DNA of 41,354 nt from Novosphingobium chloroacetimidivorans (GTDB lineage Bacteria > Pseudomonadota > Alphaproteobacteria > Sphingomonadales > Sphingomonadaceae), in assembly GCF_014204535.1 (NCBI RefSeq), contig NZ_JACHLR010000026.1, forward strand, positions 1 to 41,354. Reading direction: 5' to 3'. The notes under the pieces are model-generated. The model was not told where the DNA came from. It saw nothing but the letters and a program-made list of their open reading frames with translations, and did not search any database. Of this stretch, positions 24,900-34,240 are shown in pieces. The stretch's first letter is position 1, and each line of letters starts with the position of its first letter. The translations under genes and the position numbers were made by a program.

Positions 24900-27865
24900 T
24901 CAGACCGGGATCAGCGCGCCGCCCTGCGGCACCATCACGATCGTGACGAGGCCATTGCTGAGCGCCGCGTCGGCGGGTTGCTCCAGCCCGGCGAGCGGAT
25001 CGTCGCCGGGGAGCAGCGCTCGGTTCATGTCCGCCAGCAGCCTCAGGAACGCGAGCATCGCCGGATGCATCTCGTCCTTGAAGAAAAAGATGAACTTCTG
25101 GTTCAGCCGCAGCCACTTGCGCGCGTGCGCGGCGAGTTCCTTCTCGGCCTTGGCATAGTCCTTCTCGGTCCATCCGCCGGGCGACCCGCCCGTGCCGACC
25201 GGCACCGCATCGTAAATGTCGGCCATCTTCGCCAGCATGTCAGGAAAGCCGAGCGCGCGCGGCATCATCCGGGCGAACGCCCCGTAGCGGTTTGTGCCCG
25301 TGCTCGATTCTGGAGTCAGATCGACCTTCCGCAGCGCGAACATGACCTGCCAGGGATCGTCGAGTCCGGCAATCTCGCGGAACTCCTCCCGCGCGCGCTT
25401 GCAGTCGCGCTCGAATCCGGCGGCATCAGCAACTCCTGCGGCGAGCTGCGCCTTGCCAGCGAGCGCGAACAGCCGAAGGCGGACGCCTGCCTGCTCTTGG
25501 TTCACCGCGCGGCCAAGCCGCACCATCCGCTGCATTGCCTCCGCAGTCAGCCCCATGCGCACTTCGATCCGGCCTTTCACGTCCTTGCCCGACTCAACGC
25601 GCGTGCGCCACTGCTGGTAGGTCGCAAGCGCCAATCGCGAGCGGGACGCATCGATCAGCCGCTGCCGCTCAAGTCCGGCGAAAAATCCGTTGACCTCCTT
25701 TGCCGAAAGGTTCTGATCCTCGTGGTCGAAGGCGATCGCGACCGACATCGTGCGGCCTCCCCCCTGCACCTCGTCAAGCTTGCCGAGCATCAGGTCCCAG
25801 CTGCTGACGAAGCTGGCCGAGCGGCCTTCGTCGAAGCCGTCCACCTTGCGCAGCGCGCTCCCCTCGGCGGTCACGGTGACGTCTCCGGCAGCGGTTCGGT
25901 CGATCCGCGCCTTGCCGCTGACGATTGAGGCGAGCGACACGTCCACTCCGAGAACCACTGCCTCGAGCGCGAAGCCGCGTTGCGTGCCGGCGAAGCGCGC
26001 AAGACTCGAGTTCGGCGCAAGCTGCAGCCCTGCCGGCGCCAGCGAGGGGTCCGCAAGGATGAGCTGGAACGGCTGCAGCCGGCCGGTGACAAGCGCCCGC
26101 CACAGCTGCGAGACGGGCTCGGTGGCGTCGGTGATCGTGCCGATAAGCTCGTAATGCGCACCCGACATGTCGGCACCCGACCAGCCGAACCGCGCCTGCA
26201 GCTTTTTAGCGACGCCGTCGCTGGTGGTCGCGATCACCTGCTGAGAGAAGCTGTCGAAGGTGTCGACTAGCTCGCGGGTGCCGGCGAGCAGCACATCGGC
26301 GCGGGTCTCGGTCTTGTTCACTGCGGTGCCGACAGCCGCCAGCTCAGCGGCGAGCTGCGGCCCTACTGAGGCGGCGAGCGCCTGAACGGCGTTGGTGAAC
26401 CGCGTCTGCAGGTCGCCGAGTAGCGGGCAGATCCGCGCCTTGACCTGTTCGGCTAGATCGGCGGCGGCGAGGCCCGGCACAGAACGGACCAAGCCATCGA
26501 CGATCGTGCCGGCGAAGACATCGAGGTCGGACAAAAGCGCACGTTCCTGTGTCGCGGCGAGCGCGCTGATGCGCGTCGCCAGGTGTTCGACGAGCGCGCT
26601 GTCCGCGTCAGCCGGCCCGGCCAGAGCGATGCTGACATCATCGAGCAGGGCCCGACGCAGCGCGCCATGCTCCACGATCGACTTTGCCGCGGTGAACAGC
26701 AGCGGGCGCGCCTGCGTCGCAAGGTACGTGCCCGGGCTGAGGAACGGCGCAATCTGCGACAGCGCTGGCTTGGCTAGCTCGTCGGCTTTGACCAGCAGGT
26801 CGTGGACTCGGCGGGCAAGGCCCGAGATGTCCAGCTGCAGGTCGAGCCCGGCCGACCAATTGCGCTCCCGCAGCTGGTCCCGGCTGAGCACGAAGTGCAG
26901 CGCGTTGTCGTGCCGTCGCACTGACAGGATCCAGCGCGCGTTGCGGCGGAACGACAGCTCGGCGGCGAGTCCGGCCGAGCCGGAGAGAAAACTAGGGATC
27001 GCGAAGCTCTCCCCAGCAACGACGCTCACGCCGGCCTCGGCGGCGCCGTCACAAGCGAGCACTAGCCCTTCTAGATCGGCAAGCGCCATTGCGTGGCTAA
27101 TCTGGCTGAGATCGAGCGGTTCGGGCATAGCGGTGAGCGTGCGCGCCAGCGCCTCGGCGAATGGCGCGTCGGAATCGCGCGGGCGAAAGAAGAAGCCGAG
27201 GCAGGCCTCGCCCCTGGCCGCCGCATGCGCGCTACCGCCGCCCACCTGCCCGAACGGCAACGACAGCCCGGCGCGGGTCTCGACTTTGCCCCGCGCCCCC
27301 ATCCGCAGCAGGCCGGGCGGCACCGCGTCGCCGCGGAACGGCCAGACCGCGCCCGCCTCGCACTCCAGCAGAGCCTCGGCCCCGAGGTTGAATTGCAGCT
27401 CGGCGCCAGCGGCCGGTCCCCCCTCGGCCACCGCGAGGGGCGGTATCTTGATCGGGACAAGATCGGATCGGCGCCATCGTCGAAGCCGAACAGGCTGGAG
27501 GGCGGCGCGCCGGCAGCGAGCGCGACATAGCTTTCCACGAATGCCGAGAGCGGCTGCAGCAGTTTGTGCCAGGGCGCGTCAGGCGCGCCGAGCCGTTCGC
27601 GCAGCGTCGCCAGTCGCATGCGCAGATCTTCAAGCCCCAGCTCCACAAAGAGCGCGGCGCAGGCCGGATCGTCGAGTTGGCGGGCGAGAAACAGCGCCAG
27701 TTTAGCCGGGCTGTCCACCGGCGCCTGCGTGCCAGTGACGAACAGGCCATGCGCGATGTCGCGCCAGCGGCGGCCGAGTTCGGCATAGGTCTCAAGTCCC
27801 GGCAGCAGTGCCGAGAGGTCGCCTAAGCCGCCTGCGACGGTGATCCAGCGGGGCAAAGTCGGCAC
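24900..27865 (-). pseudogene. Large (~988-residue) unknown protein with one frameshift
   Basis: The gene starts at GTG 27865 (GGAG 7 bases upstream) with TLPRWITVAGGLGDLSALL and reads to SSLFGFDDGADPIL. There a one-base deletion near 27456 puts the remaining ~843 codons in another frame (PIKIPPLAVAEGG, to the stop at 24900). The joined product is about 988 residues, alanine-rich, without signal peptide or membrane helices, mixed beta-rich early and strongly helical in the middle (for example LATRISALAATQERALLSDL). I do not recognise a domain. It lies between an amidase and an alpha/beta-hydrolase with short gaps (44 and 39 bases), so all were probably one operon. The frameshift may be a real mutation or a sequencing indel. 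Confidence 0.7.
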
Positions 27866-27909
27866 TGTGCGTCTCCATGTCTGCTAGCCGAAGCCCAATT
27901 CGGACGGAA

Positions 27910-29640
27910 TCAGTCGAACGACCCTCGCCCGGCTTCGAGAAGTCCGTCGCGCGCTTGGTCAATGATGCGCGTGGCGCGTTGCTGCGAATGAGTCATGCTC
28001 GTCTTGGCGCGGAGCGTCAGGTAGCGGTCGATCAGCCGCTGCTCGTCGTCGCCGTTCCAGCGCGCGGGATCGGGCTCTACCCGTCCTGCGGCGATGAGCG
28101 CGTTGAGCGCCTGCTCAAGCGTCTTGGGAACGTGCCCCGGGCGGTTGACGTGCTGGTCGAGCAGGTGGGCCATGCCGAGCTCGGACGTGACCCATTGTCG
28201 CAGCGGATGGCCGCGAAGTGGCACATTGGCGAAGCGCGCCACGCGGGCGGCTGCGTGTTGCAGCTGACAGCGGCGCACCGCCGAGTGGTGGCCAGCGCGC
28301 CAGAAGCGATAGGCCCACTCGGGCGAGCGCAGCGGCTTCTTGCTGGCGCTGTCCGCCATTGCGAGGCGGCCGAGGGTCAGCCGCCCGGTGGTGCTCCCAG
28401 TGTCGGCGGGGACGTCGAGGCCGAAGCGGCCAAAGCATTCGATAAACGCCCCCGGTTCGTCCCGCTTCAGCCGGGCGAGCAGCGCCGCCAGCTCGCCCGG
28501 ATCGCTGCCGACGCCGACCGTCCACTGCATGATGCCGAACGACATGAACGCAAGGTCCCACGAGTTGACCGCCTCGAACCCGCCCTCGTTGCCGGTCACC
28601 GCGCATACGCAGCGCAGCGCGGAAGCCGAGACGCCCTCGCCGGCCGCCGGGTTCGCGCCGAGGTAGGCGCGCGCGCTGGTCTGACCGTTGGTGACGAAGC
28701 CGAGGCGGAACTTCGAGGCGAAGCCGCGCCCGTTGGGCCCGATCAGGCGATCGCCCTGAGGGGTGACGGGATGCTGCGCGTCGTCGGCGACCGGGATGTC
28801 CCCCGCGCCGACCGCCGAGGCGATGGGTGCGACAGCAGAAGCGACCAGCGCGCGGGCGTCGGTCGTCACGCGGTCGATCCGCGCCCAGGTCTTTGGACCG
28901 GCGATGCCATCGGGCACCAGGCCGTGCTGGCGCTGGAAACCGCGCAGCGTCGCCTCGGTCACCGGACCGAAGTTGCCGGTTGCGGGGGTAACGCCGAGCG
29001 CCGCCTGGAGCGTGCGCACCAGGTCTCCCTTGGCGCCGCGCCGCAGCGTCGGCCGTGAGACGAGGTCGACTGCGGGGATCGCCGGCGCCGGCGGCACGCC
29101 CTCGACGAGCATCGTGGCGACCGCCTCACGGAACAGCGGCATATCGAATAGCGGATCGATTTTGCGGCCGGCCGGGGTCGCGAATTCCTTGTGCCCGCAG
29201 ACCATCGAGGCGTCGCTGCCAATATGCGCCAGGATGGCGGCAACGCCGCGGCGCAATGCGTCGACCTGGACCTTGGGCCAGACGTCCTCGCGCTTGCCCG
29301 TGTTCTCCGCCTCGATACCGATGAAGCTGCTGTTGCCGGTGGCGACGCCGCGCCAAACCCCCTTGCCTGCGTGATTCGCGCGCCCGGCGGCGATCACGTA
29401 GTAAGTACCGTCGCGCCCCAGGCCGAGCTGCGACAGCGGCCCGGGCAACTCCGAGCGCCCGCGCACGAGCAGATCGAGCGACGGCATGTTACCCTCAGGC
29501 AATCCGACCGTGTGATGAACCATGACGCCTCGCACCGGGCCCATCTCGGCGCGGCCGCGGGTCCGCCAGTCCGGCACTTCGGCGACCTTAAGGTTCGCCT
29601 TGAGCAGCACGTCGGGGAGCCAAGTGAGCGAATAGACCAT
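27910..29640 (-). CDS. Peptidoglycan N-acetylmuramoyl-L-alanine amidase with PG-binding domain and C-terminal lysozyme-like region
   Basis: Predicted 576 residues. Residues ~35-170 are an amidase_2/PGRP domain: MVHHTVGLPEGN with the first zinc His pair, FIGIEAENTG, and MVCGHKEFATPAGRKIDP with the later His and Lys/Asp residues. A PG-binding_1 domain follows (~198-262; LRRGAKGDLVRTLQAALG, GPVTEATLRGFQRQHGL). The last ~250 residues contain CAVTGNEGGFEAVNSWDLAF and FGIMQWTVG, a glycosidase or transglycosylase-like region with a possible catalytic Glu. No signal peptide is seen, so export would need a holin-like route or a secretion system. Such a three-module enzyme is reminiscent of phage endolysins or secreted cell-wall effectors. 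It follows the membrane protein gene by 11 bases. Confidence 0.85.
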   Translation of the reverse strand: MVYSLTWLPDVLLKANLKVAEVPDWRTRGRAEMGPVRGVMVHHTVGLPEGNMPSLDLLVRGRSELPGPLSQLGLGRDGTYYVIAAGRANHAGKGVWRGVATGNSSFIGIEAENTGKREDVWPKVQVDALRRGVAAILAHIGSDASMVCGHKEFATPAGRKIDPLFDMPLFREAVATMLVEGVPPAPAIPAVDLVSRPTLRRGAKGDLVRTLQAALGVTPATGNFGPVTEATLRGFQRQHGLVPDGIAGPKTWARIDRVTTDARALVASAVAPIASAVGAGDIPVADDAQHPVTPQGDRLIGPNGRGFASKFRLGFVTNGQTSARAYLGANPAAGEGVSASALRCVCAVTGNEGGFEAVNSWDLAFMSFGIMQWTVGVGSDPGELAALLARLKRDEPGAFIECFGRFGLDVPADTGSTTGRLTLGRLAMADSASKKPLRSPEWAYRFWRAGHHSAVRRCQLQHAAARVARFANVPLRGHPLRQWVTSELGMAHLLDQHVNRPGHVPKTLEQALNALIAAGRVEPDPARWNGDDEQRLIDRYLTLRAKTSMTHSQQRATRIIDQARDGLLEAGRGSFD

Positions 29641-29651
29641 GGCGCGTCACC

Positions 29652-30764
29652 CTAGCTGCCGACGACACCGCCGGCGGCGGCGGGAAGTTTGTCGTCGGGG
29701 GTCGCGTCCTGAGGGGCGGCGAGATCGACATCGCAGCCGTCGATCATCTCTTCGTCGCTGGGCGGGGTGACAATCAGGTCCTCGTCGTCGGGCACCGGAG
29801 CACCCTCGGTTGCGGCGGTCCCGGCGGGAGATCTCTCCGCGGCGCCTGCTGGTTTTGCCTGAGTAGCGAGTACCGGCACCGGATCGGCCTTGCGTGCCTT
29901 GACAGCGTAGGAATCGAGAAGGTCCGGCACCAGCCGCTCGGCAAAGCCCGCAAGGAAACCGACGATAAGCCCGACGGGCCAGATCGGCAGGTAAATGCGG
30001 CCCACACTGCGGTCGCCGCCCGGCAGGCTCATCTCAGCGCCGAAGCCGATCTGGATGATGCCGCTCAGCACGAAGCAGGCGAGCACGAATGCGGCGATCG
30101 CGCCGATGCCGACGCGCAAGAAAGAGTCGGTAAAGTAATCATAGCGCCTGAGGTCGCTCTTGAGATCACGCCGGCTAATGCCGAGCGCAATTGAGTAGAC
30201 CGCGCCGAGCACGCCGGCGACGATCGCGCGCACGACAGCGAGCCCGCCCTCGATCCAGGCCCCATTACCCCAGCCACCCCTACGAACGTTGATATAAAAC
30301 AGCAGCACCGGGATCAGGAAGGCGGCGGCCGAGGCGAGCGTCCAGGCAAGGTAGCTGAGTCTCGCACGCGAGCCCATCTCGCCAGCGAGGTCTGCCTGGA
30401 TCTGCTGGAGGATGGCGAGGCCACCTTCGACGTTGCCCTCGATCGCCTCGATCAGCCCAGATGCGATGCGCATGTCGAACTCGCGCGCGGTCTGGGGCAG
30501 CCGGCTCCACTTCGGGTTCTTGCAGCGCCAGGCGAGCAGCGAGCCGTCGATTGCGTTGCGCACCGGCGCGAGCCCCGCCAACCGCTTGCGTTGCAATCGC
30601 TGAAGCAGCGGATCGTCGGCATAGCGCACCACGACGCGGCGGGTCGTCTGGTAAATCGCATAGCGCCCGCTTTGACGACCGTAGACGTCGATCACCTCGC
30701 GTCCGTCAGCGTCCTCTCCGCCGATGCGGATCTGCTCGACCGTCGCTGCCCTATCGTCGCGCAT
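29652..30764 (-). CDS. Multi-spanning membrane protein of unknown function
   Basis: Predicted 370 residues. The N-terminal ~135 residues are soluble and charged. Hydrophobic segments follow: YLAWTLASAAAFLIPVLLFY, VVRAIVAGVLGAVYSIALGI, IGAIAAFVLACFVLSGIIQI and IWPVGLIVGFLAGFAERLVP. The C-terminal ~100 residues are Pro/Ala/Asp-rich and probably disordered. No family recognised. ATG at 30764 is preferred to the TTG at 30779 (GGAGG 4 bases upstream). It is the first gene of the set membrane protein - amidase - large unknown - hydrolase, which suggests it anchors or exports the amidase (inference). Confidence 0.75.
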   Translation of the reverse strand: MRDDRAATVEQIRIGGEDADGREVIDVYGRQSGRYAIYQTTRRVVVRYADDPLLQRLQRKRLAGLAPVRNAIDGSLLAWRCKNPKWSRLPQTAREFDMRIASGLIEAIEGNVEGGLAILQQIQADLAGEMGSRARLSYLAWTLASAAAFLIPVLLFYINVRRGGWGNGAWIEGGLAVVRAIVAGVLGAVYSIALGISRRDLKSDLRRYDYFTDSFLRVGIGAIAAFVLACFVLSGIIQIGFGAEMSLPGGDRSVGRIYLPIWPVGLIVGFLAGFAERLVPDLLDSYAVKARKADPVPVLATQAKPAGAAERSPAGTAATEGAPVPDDEDLIVTPPSDEEMIDGCDVDLAAPQDATPDDKLPAAAGGVVGS

Positions 30765-30812
30765 CCGCCCTCCGGCCAAGCACCTGCGCCCCGCCTCGCC
30801 GGGGCACGCCCA

Positions 30813-31448
30813 TCAATAGCGATGTTTATGGTTCTGCGGCGACGCCTGCGAAGTCGCATGCATATTGTGCTCAAATCGTCGTTCTGGCAAGCACGGTCGC
30901 GACCAATTGAAGCGCATCCTCGCCCACAGGTGCGCAAATCGCCCGGTGGCAATAATGGGGCAAAAGGTCGTCCAGCGCGACAGCCCCCGCGGGATCAACG
31001 GGCCCATGCCCGTGATGTGAACGGTCGCGCCTTCGGGACCCGTCCAGGCGAAATGCGGCTCGCGAGCTGGTTCGGTGTAGAAACTGCCGATCGGCAATGG
31101 CACCGACTTGTCCTGCGTGGCCGCCGTGCCATAGCCGAAGTGCCAGACCCCGGCCACCACCACGGCGGAGCGTGCGTCCTTGTGCGTGTGTGCGGCAATA
31201 CGGACGTTTGGAGGGACGCGGATCGAGATGGTGTACGGCCCGGCCTTGGTCGGGTCGCCCGAGAGCACGCGCGTTTCGATTTGCCGCAATCCGGAGGTGC
31301 CTGCGCCAGCGGCCACTACCGGCAGGCTGTCGATCGCGGCAGGCGTCAGGCGCTCCTGACCGTCCTGCGCAGTTGCACCACTCGCCACGCCGATTGCCGC
31401 CGATGCCGCAAGCGCTGCGAGCGTCAGACGATACCTGCGCGCGATCAC
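30813..31448 (-). CDS. Exported cupin-domain protein
   Basis: Predicted 211 residues from GTG, overlapping the preceding hydrolase stop by GTGA. A signal peptide is clear (RRYRLTLAALAASAAIGVAS, cut after ATA near residue 28). The cupin barrel follows: TISIRVPPNVRIAAHTHKD with the HxH metal-binding pair, a VVVAGVWHFGYG strand, and FYTEPAREPHFAWTGPEG with the second His. The last ~50 residues after ITGMGPLIP are unlike a cupin tail (rich in Arg, Trp, His), so the true end may have been lost to a frameshift. Metal-dependent cupins of this type act in small-molecule degradation or binding in the periplasm. Confidence 0.75.
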   Translation of the reverse strand: MIARRYRLTLAALAASAAIGVASGATAQDGQERLTPAAIDSLPVVAAGAGTSGLRQIETRVLSGDPTKAGPYTISIRVPPNVRIAAHTHKDARSAVVVAGVWHFGYGTAATQDKSVPLPIGSFYTEPAREPHFAWTGPEGATVHITGMGPLIPRGLSRWTTFCPIIATGRFAHLWARMRFNWSRPCLPERRFEHNMHATSQASPQNHKHRY

Positions 31449-32371
31449 CGGCGTGTGTCCAGGAAGCGGCGTACCGTGGCGATGGTAGCGGTCGGCTGCT
31501 CCTCCATGAGCCAATGTCCGGCATCGGGGATCGTCGCCTCCGTCACATCGTCGGCGGCAAAGCGCATCACCGTCGCCATCATCGGCCCGAACGACTTCGC
31601 GCCGCCGATCGCCAGCACCGGCATCGTCAGCTTGCCTGCAGCGACGAACTCTCGGTTATCGGTCGCATCCTGGTCGAAAGCCGCGAACTGCGCGAAGCCC
31701 GCATGCATCGCCCCGGGCCGTGCATAGAGCGCGGCATTGTGGGCTCTCGATGCCTCGCTGAAGCGCTCGGGCCGGGCGGAGAACTCGTTCCAGAACCGGT
31801 CGAGGTAGATGCGCTCGCGGCCGGCGACGAGGCGCTCCATGTCCGGCCCGCCGAAACGGAAGTGCCAGAGCAAGGGGTTCTTCAGGATCTCGTCCCAGGG
31901 ACCTACGCCCGGCAGCGGCGCGTCCATGAGCACGAAGCGCGTCACGCGCGCGCGGTTCTGCGCGGCAAAGGCATAGCCCACCACGTTGCCGATATCGTGC
32001 GTGACCAGATCGACCTTGCCGACCTTCAGCACATCCAGGAGCCCTGCAATGTCCTGCCCCTGCGTCTTCTTGTCGTAGCCCGCAGGCGGCTTGGCGGACA
32101 GGCCCATGCCGCGCAGATCCGGTACGATCACCAGGTGATCGCGTGCTAGATCGGCGGCGAGCGGAGCCCACATGTCCCCGGTCTCGCCATAACCGTGCAG
32201 CAGGACGACGGCGGGACCTTTGCCGCCGACGCGGGTGTGGATGGTGGTGCCGTTGGCGGCGATCTCCTGCGTGCTGAAGTTGGCGGGAAAGCGCTCCACC
32301 TCAGCGGCAGCGGAGCCGGCGGTCACGATGGCGGAAAGCGCGAGTGCGCTGGTGAGAATGCGAGTGATCAT
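31445..32371 (-). CDS. Exported alpha/beta-hydrolase, epoxide hydrolase/dehalogenase type
   Basis: Predicted 308 residues with a signal peptide (TRILTSALALSAIVTAGSAA). It has the HGYGETGDMW oxyanion region (residues 59-68), the nucleophile elbow THDIG with Asp126, and a C-terminal GHWLMEEQP with the catalytic His near 288. An Asp nucleophile (HDxG) marks the epoxide hydrolase / haloalkane or fluoroacetate dehalogenase group rather than Ser esterases. The start at 32371 has AAGGAGG 8 bases upstream. It overlaps the cupin gene start, and a LysR-type regulator fragment is divergent upstream, the usual layout for an inducible catabolic operon. Substrate unknown. Confidence 0.85.
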   Translation of the reverse strand: MITRILTSALALSAIVTAGSAAAEVERFPANFSTQEIAANGTTIHTRVGGKGPAVVLLHGYGETGDMWAPLAADLARDHLVIVPDLRGMGLSAKPPAGYDKKTQGQDIAGLLDVLKVGKVDLVTHDIGNVVGYAFAAQNRARVTRFVLMDAPLPGVGPWDEILKNPLLWHFRFGGPDMERLVAGRERIYLDRFWNEFSARPERFSEASRAHNAALYARPGAMHAGFAQFAAFDQDATDNREFVAAGKLTMPVLAIGGAKSFGPMMATVMRFAADDVTEATIPDAGHWLMEEQPTATIATVRRFLDTRR

Positions 32372-32486
32372 GACAGTAGCCTCCTTGCTTGCGCCCCCCT
32401 CGCGCAGCCTCGACGCCAAGATGATTTACAGCCATCGTGCGCACTAGGCGCCAAATGCCGGAACCGCCTTTCGGGAGTGCCGAACA

Positions 32487-32597
32487 ATGATGAAGCTCGA
32501 CGGCGTGGCGGCGTTTGTCACGGTGGCCGAAGCCGGGTCGATCAGCGAAGCGGCGCGCCGTCTGAGCATGGCCAAGTCGGTGGTGCTGTCAGTCTAA
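32487..32597 (+). pseudogene. LysR-family regulator, N-terminal fragment truncated by an IS6 derivative
   Basis: The frame gives MMKLDGVAAFVTVAEAGSIS then EAARRLSMAKSVV, the winged helix-turn-helix start of LysR-type regulators. After about 33 codons it runs into the IS6-type end at 32582-32597 and stops at TAA. Only about a third of the DNA-binding domain survives. It is divergent from the hydrolase-cupin operon by 115 bases and was very likely its regulator, so that operon is probably no longer controlled as before. Confidence 0.85.
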
Positions 32598-32908
32598 CGC
32601 GAACCGCTCTTTAAACGATGCACTTCAATCTTCGAGGATGGCAGCTTAGCCCACCTGCGAACATCGGCCCGAACCTGTTCCACCACAGCCGCACCGTCTC
32701 ATGGCGGATGTCGATCCCGCGCTCGAACAGCAGGTCTTCCACGTTGCGCAGGCTCAGCGGAAAGCGCACGTACATCAGCACCACCAGCCGGATCACCTCC
32801 GGCGACGAGTTAAAGTAGCAAAATGGGCTGATGGGCTTACGTGGGCGAGGCATGGAACCGCCATACCCTGCCCTGCTTACCAGCAGGTGCACTTGGTTTG
32901 ACAAAGCC
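32582..32908 (-). mobile_element. 327-bp internally deleted IS6-family derivative (relic 3)
   Basis: Both ends are present: GGTGCTGTCAGTCT at 32582-32595, and the complement of GGTTTGACAAAGCC at 32895-32908. The transposase starts with MPRPRKPISPF and the VIRLVVLMYVRFPLSLRNVE core but jumps from GPMFAGG straight into the element's far end. The catalytic domain is therefore deleted, leaving a MITE-like remnant. The 8 bases outside the two ends do not match, so no target duplication remains. Confidence 0.85.
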
Positions 32909-33158
32909 ATCAGGACTTCTGACCTTTTCTCCAGCCGTGCGTATGTGCCTCTCTTGGCTGGTGAGTCCAGAACGCTAAAATGGCGGAGAGCACCACCCGG
33001 ACGCCGCAAAGTTCTGCCGTCTGGATATAGCGAGTCCGGCTCGGGAGCAGCGACTTCTCTAAGCTAAGTCCACGAGGTTTTTTATTTCGTCAGCAATGAT
33101 CCGGTGATAGCCTCTTAGAATAACAGAGGGTCGCATCTCACTTAAACAGGGAACGCGT

Positions 33159-33785
33159 ATGATGAAGCGACTTACACTAGCCTTTACAGCAGCAGCTGCT
33201 GCTTTCTCGTCGCCCGCGCTAGCTGCCGATCTATCGTTCGTCGGCAACTTCGCCGACGGCAATGATGTACAGCTTTTCAATTTTGTCGTGGGAGCTCCCT
33301 CCACCGTGACGTTACGCTCATGGTCCTATGCAGGTGGAGTGAATGCTCAAGGAGCGACCATCGATCGCGGAGGCTTCGATCCCATATTGGCGTTGTTCGA
33401 CGGAAATGGTTTCCAGATCGGTCAGAATGATGATGATCAGACTGGGACGGTGGCGGCCGACGCTGTAACCGGAGAACAATTCGACGTTTTCCTGCAGCGC
33501 GTGCTGGGTCCCGGCAACTACACTGTATCCATCCAAGCTTACTCGAACTTTGCAATTGGCCCCAACCTTTCCGACGGCTTTGAGGGCGATGGAAGCCTTA
33601 CAGACGTCACCGGCGATGTTCGCAACAACAATTGGGCCTTCGACATCCTCGGCGTCGAGTCCGCCACGCAAGTAGGCTCTGTGCCTGAAGCCTCAACTTG
33701 GGCCATGATGATTATGGGTATCGGCTTTGTCGGCTTCACCATGCGGCGTAAAGCCGCTCAGGTTATGAGCCCTAACGTCGCCTGA
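33159..33785 (+). CDS. DVUA0089-like secreted PEP-CTERM (PEPxxWA) protein
   Basis: Predicted 208 residues. A signal peptide (RLTLAFTAAAAAFSSPALA) is followed by a beta-rich domain of the DVUA0089 type: LSFVGNFADGNDVQLFNFVV, TLRSWSYAGGVNAQG, FDPILALFDGNGFQIGQNDD and GPGNYTVSIQAYSN. The C-terminus is VPEASTWAMMIMGIGFVGF followed by MRRK, a sphingomonad PEP-CTERM sorting signal recognised by an exosortase. It is thus exported and anchored or released at the surface, probably with exopolysaccharide. ATG at 33159 and 33162 are both possible; AGGGAA lies 8-11 bases upstream. It stands alone and has a hairpin just after the stop. Confidence 0.9.
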   Translation: MMKRLTLAFTAAAAAFSSPALAADLSFVGNFADGNDVQLFNFVVGAPSTVTLRSWSYAGGVNAQGATIDRGGFDPILALFDGNGFQIGQNDDDQTGTVAADAVTGEQFDVFLQRVLGPGNYTVSIQAYSNFAIGPNLSDGFEGDGSLTDVTGDVRNNNWAFDILGVESATQVGSVPEASTWAMMIMGIGFVGFTMRRKAAQVMSPNVA

Positions 33786-33794
33786 TCGAAGGAC

Positions 33795-33823
33795 GGGGGT
33801 CGCTTTGATCTGCGGCCCCTTCT
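33795..33823 (+). terminator. Possible terminator of the DVUA0089-like gene
   Basis: GGGGTCGC at 33796-33803 can pair with GCGGCCCC at 33812-33819 with one G-T wobble, 8-base loop, followed by a weak pyrimidine run. It begins 10 bases after the stop codon. The T tract is poor, so this is only a fair candidate. Confidence 0.4.
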
Positions 33824-34240
33824 ACTCTCAACGGCCCCTCAGAACGGCACGGGCCTAATCGCGCAGCCAGCGAATACGTAATAGCTGAAGATATAACCCC
33901 AGCTCGGTCGACATTTTCAAAGCGATAGCGATTGGCCAAACGATGCGGTGAGGCTGCTTCGATCCTGCTCGTCCTACCGAGCTGTGACCGAGTGAGCCCA
34001 GGTGAGCTAGCCGCGAGCGAGTACGCGCATTTGCCCAAAGGGGCGACCACTACTACCAGCGTCGCTTGATGCCATGTTGCACGTAACGCTGCAACAGCCT
34101 TCTTGCCCAAACGCAATGGCAACGAATACGAGTTCTGGCTTATTCGAGCGAAGAACGACTGCTCCGAAGCTGCACGCTTATAGCGCCAGCCTCCTTAACT
34201 CTGTCGCGAGGGCCGCCCGGTCGATCGAGCGGCCTTACTC
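33824..34240. other. Gene-free stretch after the second PEP-CTERM gene
   Basis: About 415 bases with no supportable gene on either strand. At 33823-33856 the sequence resembles 34236-34269 (roughly 80% over some 34 bases), that is, the 3' end of the small secreted protein gene, so this may hold a decayed partial copy of that gene's end. Nothing else was recognised. Confidence 0.35.

Noticed and set aside
24095..29374. Several long plus-strand open frames opposite the amidase operon and the large unknown gene
   Set aside because: They are antisense shadows in GC-rich DNA with low-complexity Arg/Ala/Pro composition and no domain signal; the minus strand has clear domains.
12711..32975. A 15-base match (GTGAGTCCAGAACGC) near 12711 and 32961
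   Set aside because: One match of this length is expected about once by chance in a window of this size, and the flanks differ.
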